From: an uncultured Granulosicoccus sp.
GTDB taxonomy: Bacteria > Pseudomonadota > Gammaproteobacteria > Granulosicoccales > Granulosicoccaceae
DNA length: 64,000 bases
NCBI GenBank assembly: GCA_947492525.1
Contig: CANLNQ010000002.1
Location: 62,001-126,000, forward strand
Direction: 5' to 3'
Below, piece after piece: positions 1 through 7,672 of the stretch; position 1 is the stretch's first letter; each line of letters opens with the position of its first letter. Position numbers and translations under genes: made by a program. Below the pieces are notes generated by a model, which saw only the letters and a list, made by a program, of their open reading frames with translations, had not been told where the DNA came from and did not search any database.

Positions 1-2
1 TG

Positions 3-1715
3 ACCCCCGGCAGCCGGGAGATCCGTCAACTGAACGCATTCGAGCAGCGCACCGGCGACAGCTCGCTGACCCGCCGCCTGACGCGCACGCTGCAGAAGCG
101 TTTTGCCGAGACCGAGCAATGGGAGACCTTTCTGGCGCTGGGCAAATCGCGTCTGGCTGCCAGCATGACCTGCGAGACGCTCAAGGCCCGCAGCGAAGCC
201 GGGCAGGTGAATGGTTTCGACGAGCAGATTGTCGAGATGTGGGTCAAGCCACGTGAACACCGGGAGCCCTGCAAATCGATCCTCGAAGATATCGAAGCCC
301 GCAATACGCCGCCGATATCGGCCATCTGGGAACGCATCTATCAGGCCATGGAGTCCAACAAGCCCGAATTTGCCACACCCATGCTTGCCTATCTGGGCAG
401 TCGTGATCGCGCGCTGGCGAAGAGCTGGATCGAGGCGGGGGAATCGCCTCAGTCGTTTCTGCTCAGCGGCAAGCTGGACAAGGACACCCTTCTGAATCGA
501 CGAATCATCGCGGACCTGATACTGGACTGGTCTCGCCAGGATACCAGCGCGGCCATCGAACAATGGCTGCGCATTCGCGAGCGTTTCAGCTTCAATGATG
601 ATCGCTACTACGATACAAGTCGGGCACTGGCCATGCGTGCAGCCTATCGACGCATGCCCGAAGCTCATCAGTGGTTGCAGACCTTCACGGCGCGCGCCGA
701 CGATCTGGAATTGCAGGAGTGGCGCATCCGTACGGCCCTGCTGGCCGAAGACTGGCAGGCGGTGATCAACAGCATCGCGCAGTTGCCGCGCGAGGAACAG
801 GAAGAGGATCACTGGGCCTACTGGCAGGCAAGAGCATTGGAGCAGACCGGTCGTGAGGCCGATGCACGCAGCATCTACACCGAGCTGGCCGCACTGCAGT
901 CCTATCACGGTTTTCTGTCGGCGGATCGCCTCCAGCTGGATTACGCCATCTACGATGAACCGATCGTGCCGGATTCGCAGCTGCTCGGACAGCTGACCGA
1001 CGAACCGGCACTGCGTCGTGCACGCGAGTTTCATCACGTGGGCCTGAGCACGGAGAGTCGTCGTGAATGGAACAACTGGGTGCGTGGCAGGAGCGAAGCC
1101 GAGCTGGCCGCGGCGGCCGTTCTGGCCAGTGAGTGGGGCCTGCATGACCGGGCCATTTACGCGGCCGGGTTGAGCAACAGTCGACGAGCCATATCACTGC
1201 GCTTTCCGTTGTTGTATCGCAGCGAGGTGGCCCGAGCCTCGATGGACAACGCCATAGAGCCTGCCTGGATCTTCGGGGTCATGCGTCGTGAGAGTGCCTA
1301 TATCCGTGACGTGCGCTCCAGCGCCGGTGCCATCGGTCTGATGCAGCTGATGCCGCGCACTGCACGCTATGTGGCAGGCTTGCAGGGCAAGAAGGACTGG
1401 CGCGGCGACCTGACCGAGTCGGGTACCAATATCGAGCTGGGTACCTTCTACCTGAGACATGTCATGAACCGTTTCGATGATCATCAGGTGCTGGCCACGG
1501 CCAGCTACAACGCCGGGCCGAGCCGGGTCGGAAAATGGTTGACCGAGTCCAGCATGGAGGCCGATATCTGGATCGATACCATTCCCTATACCGAAACGCG
1601 TCGCTATGTGCGTGCAGTGCTCGCCTATGCAGCGATCTATGAGCATCAGCTCAATGGCGAGCCGCAGCGTCTGAGCAACAAGTTGCGTCTGATCCCGGCG
1701 GCAACCGGTGTGTGA
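3..1715 (+). CDS. slt: Soluble lytic murein transglycosylase (5' end cut by window edge)
   Basis: Periplasmic enzyme that cleaves the MurNAc-GlcNAc bond of peptidoglycan with formation of 1,6-anhydro-MurNAc. The frame is open to the window edge, so about 570 residues are visible and the N-terminus with its signal peptide is missing. The first two thirds are helical and Trp/Arg-rich, as in the superhelical U and L domains of Slt70. The C-terminal third holds the catalytic SLT domain: RRESAY carries the catalytic Glu near visible residue 430, followed by GLMQLMP, ASYNAGP and TETRRYVR. The order and spacing match Slt70. An internal ATG at 165 is not a credible start because homologous sequence continues upstream of it. 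It is followed 77 bases later by bolA on the same strand. Family assignment is secure; which Slt paralogue it is cannot be told. Confidence 0.93.
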   Translation, partial: TPGSREIRQLNAFEQRTGDSSLTRRLTRTLQKRFAETEQWETFLALGKSRLAASMTCETLKARSEAGQVNGFDEQIVEMWVKPREHREPCKSILEDIEARNTPPISAIWERIYQAMESNKPEFATPMLAYLGSRDRALAKSWIEAGESPQSFLLSGKLDKDTLLNRRIIADLILDWSRQDTSAAIEQWLRIRERFSFNDDRYYDTSRALAMRAAYRRMPEAHQWLQTFTARADDLELQEWRIRTALLAEDWQAVINSIAQLPREEQEEDHWAYWQARALEQTGREADARSIYTELAALQSYHGFLSADRLQLDYAIYDEPIVPDSQLLGQLTDEPALRRAREFHHVGLSTESRREWNNWVRGRSEAELAAAAVLASEWGLHDRAIYAAGLSNSRRAISLRFPLLYRSEVARASMDNAIEPAWIFGVMRRESAYIRDVRSSAGAIGLMQLMPRTARYVAGLQGKKDWRGDLTESGTNIELGTFYLRHVMNRFDDHQVLATASYNAGPSRVGKWLTESSMEADIWIDTIPYTETRRYVRAVLAYAAIYEHQLNGEPQRLSNKLRLIPAATGV

Positions 1716-1792
1716 AACCGCTGCCGTGAAAGGCTGTCATGCACGGACTTTGGCGATATGATGGCAGGTCTTTCGAGAGGGATTACCGCGCC

Positions 1793-2119
1793 ATGAGCAC
1801 TGCTGACACGATCAACGATATTCTGGTGGACGCGCTGGCGCCGCTGAGGCTCGATGTCATCAACGAGAGCCATATGCACAACGTGCCGCCCGGCTCGGAG
1901 AGTCACTTCAAGCTGGTGATCGTCAGTCCGGCGTTCGAAGGCCAGGGTCTGGTTGGCAGGCACCGGATGGTCAACAAGCTTCTGGCCGAACAGCTGCAGA
2001 ATGGCATTCATGCGCTGAGCATGCATACCCACACGCCGCAGGAATGGGATGCGAAGGGTGGACAGGTACCGGAGTCGCCTCCCTGTCTGGGTGGCAAGGC
2101 CCGGGAAAACCAGTCCTGA
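1793..2119 (+). CDS. bolA: BolA family protein
   Basis: A small, 108-residue BolA-fold protein. BolA proteins pair with monothiol glutaredoxins in iron-sulfur cluster handling and can act as regulators of cell shape and stress genes. The sequence has the class II KH-like pattern: an N-terminal helix, then SHMHNVPPGSESHFKLVIVS, the F-G-LVGRHRMVN turn and the conserved His of HALSMHTHTP. I chose the ATG beginning MSTADTIND because earlier in-frame starts at 1739 would add 18 residues that do not resemble the family. The tail after TPQEW (about 20 residues, Gly/Pro-rich) is longer than the core fold needs. It is convergent with the phosphoesterase downstream. Confidence 0.9.
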   Translation: MSTADTINDILVDALAPLRLDVINESHMHNVPPGSESHFKLVIVSPAFEGQGLVGRHRMVNKLLAEQLQNGIHALSMHTHTPQEWDAKGGQVPESPPCLGGKARENQS

Positions 2120-2208
2120 AACGAGACTGACATCAGCGCTTCATGACGTGAGCAGCCGGTGCGCCAGGGTCGGGGCTGGCGTTGGTGCCAGAGTCAGCAC
2201 TGGAGTCT

Positions 2209-2323
2209 GAGCCGGGTTGGTGCCGGGTTGGGTCTGTGCTGGGTTGGTGCTGGGTCTGTGCTGGGTTGGTGCCGGGTCTGTGCCGGGATGATGTTTGATT
2301 CGTGCCGAGTTGATGCTGGAGTC
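2209..2323. repeat. 22-bp GT-rich tandem repeat
   Basis: About five tandem copies of a 22-bp unit, consensus GTGCYGGGTTGGTGCYGGGTCT. The best copies are at 2236-2257 and 2258-2279 (one difference). A shortened copy precedes them, and two increasingly degenerate copies follow at 2280-2301 and 2302-2323. Each unit is itself two halves of about 11 bases. The array fills most of the gap between bolA and the convergent phosphoesterase gene and stops a few bases from that gene's stop codon. I see no coding role. Confidence 0.85.
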
Positions 2324-2327
2324 CGCG

Positions 2328-4103
2328 TCAGTGAGGAGCGAGAGACACCCTCAGACCGCTGCCGGGCACGGATGTCTGCAGATACTGTTGCAGCCCGCCC
2401 AGGAAGATCATCAGAAACCCTGCGGGAAATTCTCCCGACACGCCAGGCTGCGAGTTCGCCTCTGCCGGCGTGAGTGTCGCGAAGTGTGCGCTCAGAAAGT
2501 GATAGACCGGCAGGTGTTCTGTCTGAAAGAAATTGCAAGCCTGGTGACCGGCCTGTCGCAGGCAGTACCAGTCTGTGAGCAGCTGGCTGAGCTGGCAGGC
2601 CTCGAGCTCGGCCACGGAGAGCCCGGCCTGCTTGCAGAGATCTTGCAACTTGCTATCAGCCGCTGCCCTCTGCGCGGCCGATAACGCGCCATACTGCAAG
2701 GGCTGATCGCTGTGTCGCTGCGCCAGCAGGAATCGGGCAAGTTCGGCGGCATTGCCTGACTGCAGCTGCTCCGCCAGCTCTGCCGGCCAGTGTTCGGGCA
2801 GGTAGTGGGCCATGAGGCGACTGTGCATTCGCCGGTAGAGAAATTCGCCGTAGTGGCTGGCCGACAGGGCCGGGTCAGGCTCGGTATGCAGGGCGCGGCA
2901 CTCTGCGCGGTAGTAATCAAGCAGTTCCGGTGCCAGCGCCATGTCGCTGAGCGGTACGGTTTCCAGATGCTGCTCGTCAGCGCCCGCATGAATGATCTGA
3001 AAGGCTGCCGGAAAGCTGGCCGTTGACGGGACCGCTACATCGGTCAGCTGTCGCTCGCCGACGCGCCACTGTCGAAGACCATTGACGTGCAGATGCCCCC
3101 CGAAATGCCACTGCAGGCCGGCGTCGATCAGTTTTTTTGCAACCTTGTCAGACGGGCGACGGCGACGCATGTCGGTTTGTCCGAACAGGCGACCCTCCAG
3201 ATCACTGTGGTCATCGAAGGGGTCCATCACGGGATAGTGGGAAAAGCCGAACAGGCGCTTTCCCTGAGCCTGCGCGCGCCGGCATACGTCACTGATCCAT
3301 GGCAACAGGTGCGGCCGGTTGCGCAGCACCGAATTCCAGCCAGCATCGCTGCTGTCCAGAAAGGCCTTCTTGCGGGTTTCCGACCACTGGCCATTGCGCG
3401 GCTCGAAAACATTGGCATCGATCATCAGCAGCCAGATTCCGGCAACAGGCTCCACCAGATAGGAGGCATCGATCAGCCTGCGCTTCACCTGAGCATCGGC
3501 CGACAATGCCGTGTACTGACGCGCCGTCAGCTCGCCGGAGAGGCCGAAGGGGGTTTCCCAGTGCAGGTAGTGAGCCTGCGGGAAGAGTCCGAACTCCGCC
3601 ATTGCCTGCACGGCTGGACCGGTTCCCTGGCAGTACATGGCGGATGTCAGTACGGCATCGTCTTCGGTGGCGGCAATATCCGGATCACTGGTGACCAGCA
3701 CGGTTTCGCCCGGCACGCTGACGAAACGGGTGGATTGATGCTTGCCGTGCGGCCCGTAGCAATCATGGTTTCCGGGAATGGCATAGAAGGCCATGCCGTG
3801 GTGTTGCTGGTAGCCGCGCAAGCGCTCACGCAGGCGCCGGGTAGCCTCTGTCTGGCCATCGTCGGTGTAGTCCCCGAGCAGCACGACGTGGCGGATACCG
3901 CGACGACGGATGCGCTCGAGCGAGCTCAGCAGCGCCGCGGTGCTCTCGTTGAAGACACGCGACGAGCGGCGGGAATCCTGCCAGCTCCGCACGGTGGCAG
4001 GGGGGGCTGCCAGCGGGGAACTCTCGAGGCCGTAATCGCTCTGCATATCATGACAGTGCGCATCGGCAATGATCGCGATGGCGCTCTGCTCGGCATCGTT
4101 CAT
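2328..4103 (-). CDS. Calcineurin-like metallophosphoesterase, large
   Basis: A metallophosphoesterase of about 590 residues, much longer than the 250-300 residue core. Metal-binding motifs appear in order: DAHCHD near residue 14, GDYTDDG near 77, GNHDCYG near 112, FSHYP near 290 and GGHLHVNG near 334. This is the D-x-H / GD / GNHD / H / GHxH signature of binuclear phosphoesterases. The C-terminal 230 residues are helical and unassigned. No signal peptide is evident with this start. Possible starts are the ATG used here, an ATG at 4160 and a GTG at 4175; the upstream ones add only low-complexity sequence. It is divergent from the glycosyltransferase at 4300. The substrate is unknown; the short linker-free N-terminus suggests a cytoplasmic enzyme. 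Confidence 0.8.
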   Translation of the reverse strand: MNDAEQSAIAIIADAHCHDMQSDYGLESSPLAAPPATVRSWQDSRRSSRVFNESTAALLSSLERIRRRGIRHVVLLGDYTDDGQTEATRRLRERLRGYQQHHGMAFYAIPGNHDCYGPHGKHQSTRFVSVPGETVLVTSDPDIAATEDDAVLTSAMYCQGTGPAVQAMAEFGLFPQAHYLHWETPFGLSGELTARQYTALSADAQVKRRLIDASYLVEPVAGIWLLMIDANVFEPRNGQWSETRKKAFLDSSDAGWNSVLRNRPHLLPWISDVCRRAQAQGKRLFGFSHYPVMDPFDDHSDLEGRLFGQTDMRRRRPSDKVAKKLIDAGLQWHFGGHLHVNGLRQWRVGERQLTDVAVPSTASFPAAFQIIHAGADEQHLETVPLSDMALAPELLDYYRAECRALHTEPDPALSASHYGEFLYRRMHSRLMAHYLPEHWPAELAEQLQSGNAAELARFLLAQRHSDQPLQYGALSAAQRAAADSKLQDLCKQAGLSVAELEACQLSQLLTDWYCLRQAGHQACNFFQTEHLPVYHFLSAHFATLTPAEANSQPGVSGEFPAGFLMIFLGGLQQYLQTSVPGSGLRVSLAPH

Positions 4104-4299
4104 GGTGAGAGTGGCAGCGGTATGAGTGGCTCGGGCAGCAGCACTGTCGGTACCGGGCATGCGTACCGCAGGCACTGGTTAAACGGCAGATGGGGCTGAT
4201 ACGCAGTGTACGGTATACCTTCTATAGTATGGATGACAACCCTTGCCAGCTCGGGCTGCCTGCTCGGCGGCATCACCACGGACACTGCCGGATAGACGC

Positions 4300-5415
4300 G
4301 TGAAGACGATCGCCTTTTATGCACCGCTGAAGCCTGCCGGCCATCCCGTGCCCTCCGGCGATCGTCTGATGGCGCAGCAACTGATCAGGCTGCTCGAGCA
4401 GTGTGGCTGCCGCGTGGATACCGCCTCCACGGTTCGCGCCTTTCTGCGCAAGCCGGATGATCAGGAGCCGTTGCAGTCGCTGTTGCGCAGCTGTGAAGAT
4501 GAGATTCAGCGATTGAGCGTGCAGTGGAACCGAGAAGGGCCGCCCGATGCCTGGTTCTGCTATCACCCGTATTACAAGTCGCCGGATCTGATAGGCCCTG
4601 CCCTGTGCAAGGCATTCGACATACCGTACATGACTGCCGAGGCCTCGGTGTCTGCGCGGCGCAGCACGGGAATCTGGGCCGACATGCAGAATCGGGTGCG
4701 GGCGTCGATCGAACAGGCAGCCGTCAATCTGTGTTTCACGCAACGCGACCGGCGAGGGCTGCAGGAGGCCGTGCCCGGCGCGCGCCTGGCCGATCTGAAG
4801 CCATTCATCGAGACGGACGCTTTCACCTGCACAACCACGCGGCAGGTGCCTGATCATCTGGTGACGGTGGCCATGATGCGAGCGGGCGACAAGCTGCACA
4901 GCTATCAACATCTGGCCAGCGCCCTGCAGAAACTGCTGCACTTGCCGTGGCAGCTGTCCATCGTTGGTGACGGTGCGCTGCAGACGGATGTGCGGCGGCT
5001 GTTCGACACCGTGCCGCCCGAACGCATCCACTGGCATGGCCAGCTGGAGCCTGCAGACATTGCGCAGTTGTTTGCGCGCTGTGGTCTGTATGTGTGGCCC
5101 GGTTGCGGCGAGGCGTACGGCCTGGCCTATCTGGAGGCGCAGGCGGCCGGACTGCCGGTGGTGGCCTACCGAACCGCCGGCGTGCCCGAGGTGGTGGTGA
5201 ATGGGCGTGGCGGCATCCTGACCCCGGCGGGCGATGAACAGGCCTATGCCGCGGCCATCGAGCAACTGCTTGGCGACAGGGGGCTGCGTCAGCGTCTGGC
5301 TGACCAGGCTGCCGACTACGTGCAGCAGGCGCATGGACCCGAGCAGGTCGCCAGAGGTCTGGGAACCGTGCTGAGCCACCATGTGTGGCGCAACAAAGAC
5401 AGGACACACCCATGA
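4300..5415 (+). CDS. Glycosyltransferase, GT4-like (GT-B fold)
   Basis: A cytoplasmic GT-B glycosyltransferase of 371 residues, likely transferring a nucleotide-activated sugar to a glycan or lipid acceptor. The start is a GTG giving MKTIAFYAPLKPAG, a typical first beta strand; longer in-frame starts add non-homologous sequence. The C-terminal half has the donor-binding pattern: VTVAMMR at the domain junction, then LSIVGDG, and the E-x7-E motif EAYGLAYLE near residue 270, followed by AAGLPVVAYRTAGVPE. It overlaps the following deacetylase by ATGA, which implies translational coupling. Sugar and acceptor specificity cannot be read from sequence. Confidence 0.85.
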   Translation: MKTIAFYAPLKPAGHPVPSGDRLMAQQLIRLLEQCGCRVDTASTVRAFLRKPDDQEPLQSLLRSCEDEIQRLSVQWNREGPPDAWFCYHPYYKSPDLIGPALCKAFDIPYMTAEASVSARRSTGIWADMQNRVRASIEQAAVNLCFTQRDRRGLQEAVPGARLADLKPFIETDAFTCTTTRQVPDHLVTVAMMRAGDKLHSYQHLASALQKLLHLPWQLSIVGDGALQTDVRRLFDTVPPERIHWHGQLEPADIAQLFARCGLYVWPGCGEAYGLAYLEAQAAGLPVVAYRTAGVPEVVVNGRGGILTPAGDEQAYAAAIEQLLGDRGLRQRLADQAADYVQQAHGPEQVARGLGTVLSHHVWRNKDRTHP

Positions 5416-6302
5416 GTGCAGGCATACCCGCTTCAACGATATCCACCGGCGTCAGGGACGCGTTTCTGGCGGCCCTGCAACAGCGCCATGACGCTGGCCT
5501 GCCGGTGCGGTTCTGGTTGCGGGATGATGACGCCGTGCAGCCCGGTGAGGCACTCGATCATCTGCTGGCGATCACGCAACAGCGAGGCATACCGCTCACC
5601 CTGGCGGTCATTCCGGCTTTTTCCGGAGAAGCCCTGGCGCAGCGGCTGTCGCCATTGGCACGGGTGAACGTTGCCGTGCACGGCTGGGCGCATCTGAATC
5701 ACGCGCCGGCCACGGAGAAGAAGCAGGAGCTCGGCACGCATCGCCCGCTGCAGCAGACTTGCGACGAACTGCAGCGCGGTCTGCATCATCTGCAAGCTCT
5801 GCACGGAGCACAATGCGTTGCGTTGCTGGTGCCCCCCTGGAACCGCATCGCGGCCCCGCTCATTCCGCTGTTGCCAGCAATCGGTTTCAAGGCAGTGTCC
5901 ACCTTCGACCGGATCAGCTTCGAGTCGATGCCGATGATCAATACCCATGTGGACATCATCGACTGGAAGGGCAGTCGCCCCGTCGACACGCCGGGCCGTG
6001 CCGAACCTGCTCAGAGTGCAGATGCAGAACGCCGTCGAGGCGCGGCATCAAGCCGTGAGCAGATCCGTCCTACCCGGCCGGCCGATGAACTGATCACGCA
6101 GATCACCCGTCGCCTGCTCGACGCTTGCGAGCTGACCGGCATACTGACGCACCATCTGGTGCACGAACCGGCGGCCTGGGCCTTTCTCGAACAGTTGTTC
6201 GAACTGACAGCATCACACCCGGCAGTGCAATGGATTGCCGTGCGCGACCTGCTCTCAGTCCAACGACCAGACCCAGGACTTCCAGGCCAGCAGCAGGCCT
6301 GA
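5412..6302 (+). CDS. Polysaccharide deacetylase-like protein (copy 1)
   Basis: A 296-residue protein with the NodB-like (CE4) layout. RDDDAV at residues 37-42 supplies the catalytic Asp and metal-ligand Asp position, HGWAHLNH near 89-96 supplies the H-x3-5-H metal ligands, and PPWN near 141 matches the R/P-x-P active-site strand. No signal peptide or membrane segment is seen, so it may act in the cytoplasm on lipid-linked or nucleotide-linked intermediates, unlike secreted peptidoglycan deacetylases. The ATG was chosen because it overlaps the upstream stop (ATGA). It is clearly paralogous to the protein encoded at 20835-21635, sharing RDDDAV, HG-AH-NHAP and PPWN. Its last 48 bases overlap the convergent glycosyltransferase gene. 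Confidence 0.82.
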   Translation: MSAGIPASTISTGVRDAFLAALQQRHDAGLPVRFWLRDDDAVQPGEALDHLLAITQQRGIPLTLAVIPAFSGEALAQRLSPLARVNVAVHGWAHLNHAPATEKKQELGTHRPLQQTCDELQRGLHHLQALHGAQCVALLVPPWNRIAAPLIPLLPAIGFKAVSTFDRISFESMPMINTHVDIIDWKGSRPVDTPGRAEPAQSADAERRRGAASSREQIRPTRPADELITQITRRLLDACELTGILTHHLVHEPAAWAFLEQLFELTASHPAVQWIAVRDLLSVQRPDPGLPGQQQA

Positions 6303-7232
6303 GTCGTTGAGTTGTGATTCACGGCACCAGCGCCGCACTTCATGCAGAGCCGTCTGCTGCGGCAGGGAGCCGGCGACGAGGCCGGCATCGGCCAGTGCCA
6401 ACGGGCCGCTACGGGCCACCAGAGTGAAGATCAGGGGGCCGGTTGTCCACCAGACCGGAGCGCCGGGAAGCGTTTCCACCACCTCCTCCATCACGGCCAG
6501 CAGGCGGGTGAATACCGGGTGACCTGGCGGCGCCAGCAGCAGGGCGTTGGACAGCAGCAGGCCTCCCTTGCCGGTATTTCTCGGAATCTCCTCGGCCAGC
6601 GCGGCCAGTCCTGTCATCGGTAACAGATCGTGAAAGCTCAGGTCTGTGCGGGCCGGGTACCAGTCGCAGTCCAGATAGATGCCACCTTGCTGCTGCAGTA
6701 TGAAATAGCGAGCCACATCCACCGCTCCGGGCAGGTTGCCCCGTGCGACCAGTTGTCGATACAGTGGCAATTCTTCCAGTCCGATACGCCGCAGATCGTC
6801 CTCGCGCCAGAGAATGTACTCGTGGCCATGTTGCTGCGCGTGAACTCGCCACGCCGCGGTACCTGCCGGCGGCGCCTGATCACCGATCCAGATCTGGTGA
6901 ATGCAGCGCGGCACCGGTTCCGCCTGGGCACGGCACAGCTCACGGCGCTCGTCACTGCTGAAACGCGTGAAGGGCTCCAGCAGGCTGGTCTCGGGAGTCA
7001 GATGATACTGGTAGCCGATACGGCGAACGGCATCGCGTTCTGCCTTGGCCAGTTTCAGTTGCGCCGATACCCATTGGCGTGGCTGGCCCAGTGACGTCAT
7101 CTGGCCCAGTTCGCCGATGGCCGGGTCGGCTTTCACCCGGGCCAGTATCTCTCGTGCTGCCTGAAAGTCTCCGGACTCACGCGATTGCGCGGCCGCTTTC
7201 AGAGCATCCTTCAATCGAGATCTGGCTGACAT
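6255..7232 (-). CDS. Glycosyltransferase with DXD sugar-binding motif
   Basis: A 325-residue protein of the DXD-containing Gly_transf_sug/OCH1-like type (GT32-like). IPRCIHQIWIG is the characteristic start of the catalytic domain (here PRCIHQIWIGD near residue 108). It is followed by WRVHAQQHGHEYILW, DVARYFILQQQGGIYLDCDW with the DXD motif near 187-190, and a C-terminal WWTTGPL segment. The first 80 residues form a basic helical extension. It is transcribed against the neighbouring two-gene unit and its 3' end overlaps the deacetylase gene. It probably adds a hexose in capsule or LPS decoration; donor and acceptor are unknown. Confidence 0.83.
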   Translation of the reverse strand: MSARSRLKDALKAAAQSRESGDFQAAREILARVKADPAIGELGQMTSLGQPRQWVSAQLKLAKAERDAVRRIGYQYHLTPETSLLEPFTRFSSDERRELCRAQAEPVPRCIHQIWIGDQAPPAGTAAWRVHAQQHGHEYILWREDDLRRIGLEELPLYRQLVARGNLPGAVDVARYFILQQQGGIYLDCDWYPARTDLSFHDLLPMTGLAALAEEIPRNTGKGGLLLSNALLLAPPGHPVFTRLLAVMEEVVETLPGAPVWWTTGPLIFTLVARSGPLALADAGLVAGSLPQQTALHEVRRWCRESQLNDSGLLLAWKSWVWSLD

Positions 7233-7672
7233 GGGTTCTCGCTACACTGGGCTGAAAATGGACGATACGGGGTGTGACAGCCGCCTTGCAAATTGGTGCC
7301 GTTCGCCGCTCCGGCCACCGTGCCCCGGTCAACGGCCGTGGCCTGGATCCGTTTGACAGCCAGGCCCGACGCCGGGCAGCTTGACAGACGGATCAGACAG
7401 GTAGAAAAAAGGCTTCGGTGATCGTCAGGAGCAATCATGGGCCGGATATGGGGTATCGTGAGGGTCATTTGCCCCTGCAGAGCGTCAATGGCCATCGGTA
7501 ATGTCGTTGTCGGTGCTGCCGATCAAGAGCATGACGACACTTGTATCATGACAGGAATAATGCAGCGATATGACGACTGTGGCAGGATTTGTCCGTAACA
7601 GCAGTAACGCACCAAGGCCTTGGGTACGGGCACGGTTCCGGTTTTCCTCATTGACGAAGGGTCAGTAACACT
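7233..7672. other. Intergenic region between divergent genes
   Basis: About 440 bases between the divergent glycosyltransferase and the ABC importer operon, which must hold both promoters. I see no convincing gene; a minus-strand frame over 7211-7495 has no recognisable product. The only clear element is a perfect 12-bp palindrome, CCAAGGCCTTGG, at 7612-7623, about 50 bases ahead of the importer start and in a plausible operator position. No confident -35/-10 pair could be picked by eye. Confidence 0.5.

Noticed and set aside
2159..2473. Open frame over the GT-rich repeat
   Set aside because: It simply reads the tandem repeat and the antisense of the phosphoesterase; composition is low complexity.
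3087..4199. Long plus-strand frame of 370 codons
   Set aside because: It is the antisense of the phosphoesterase, whose metal-binding motifs prove the minus strand.
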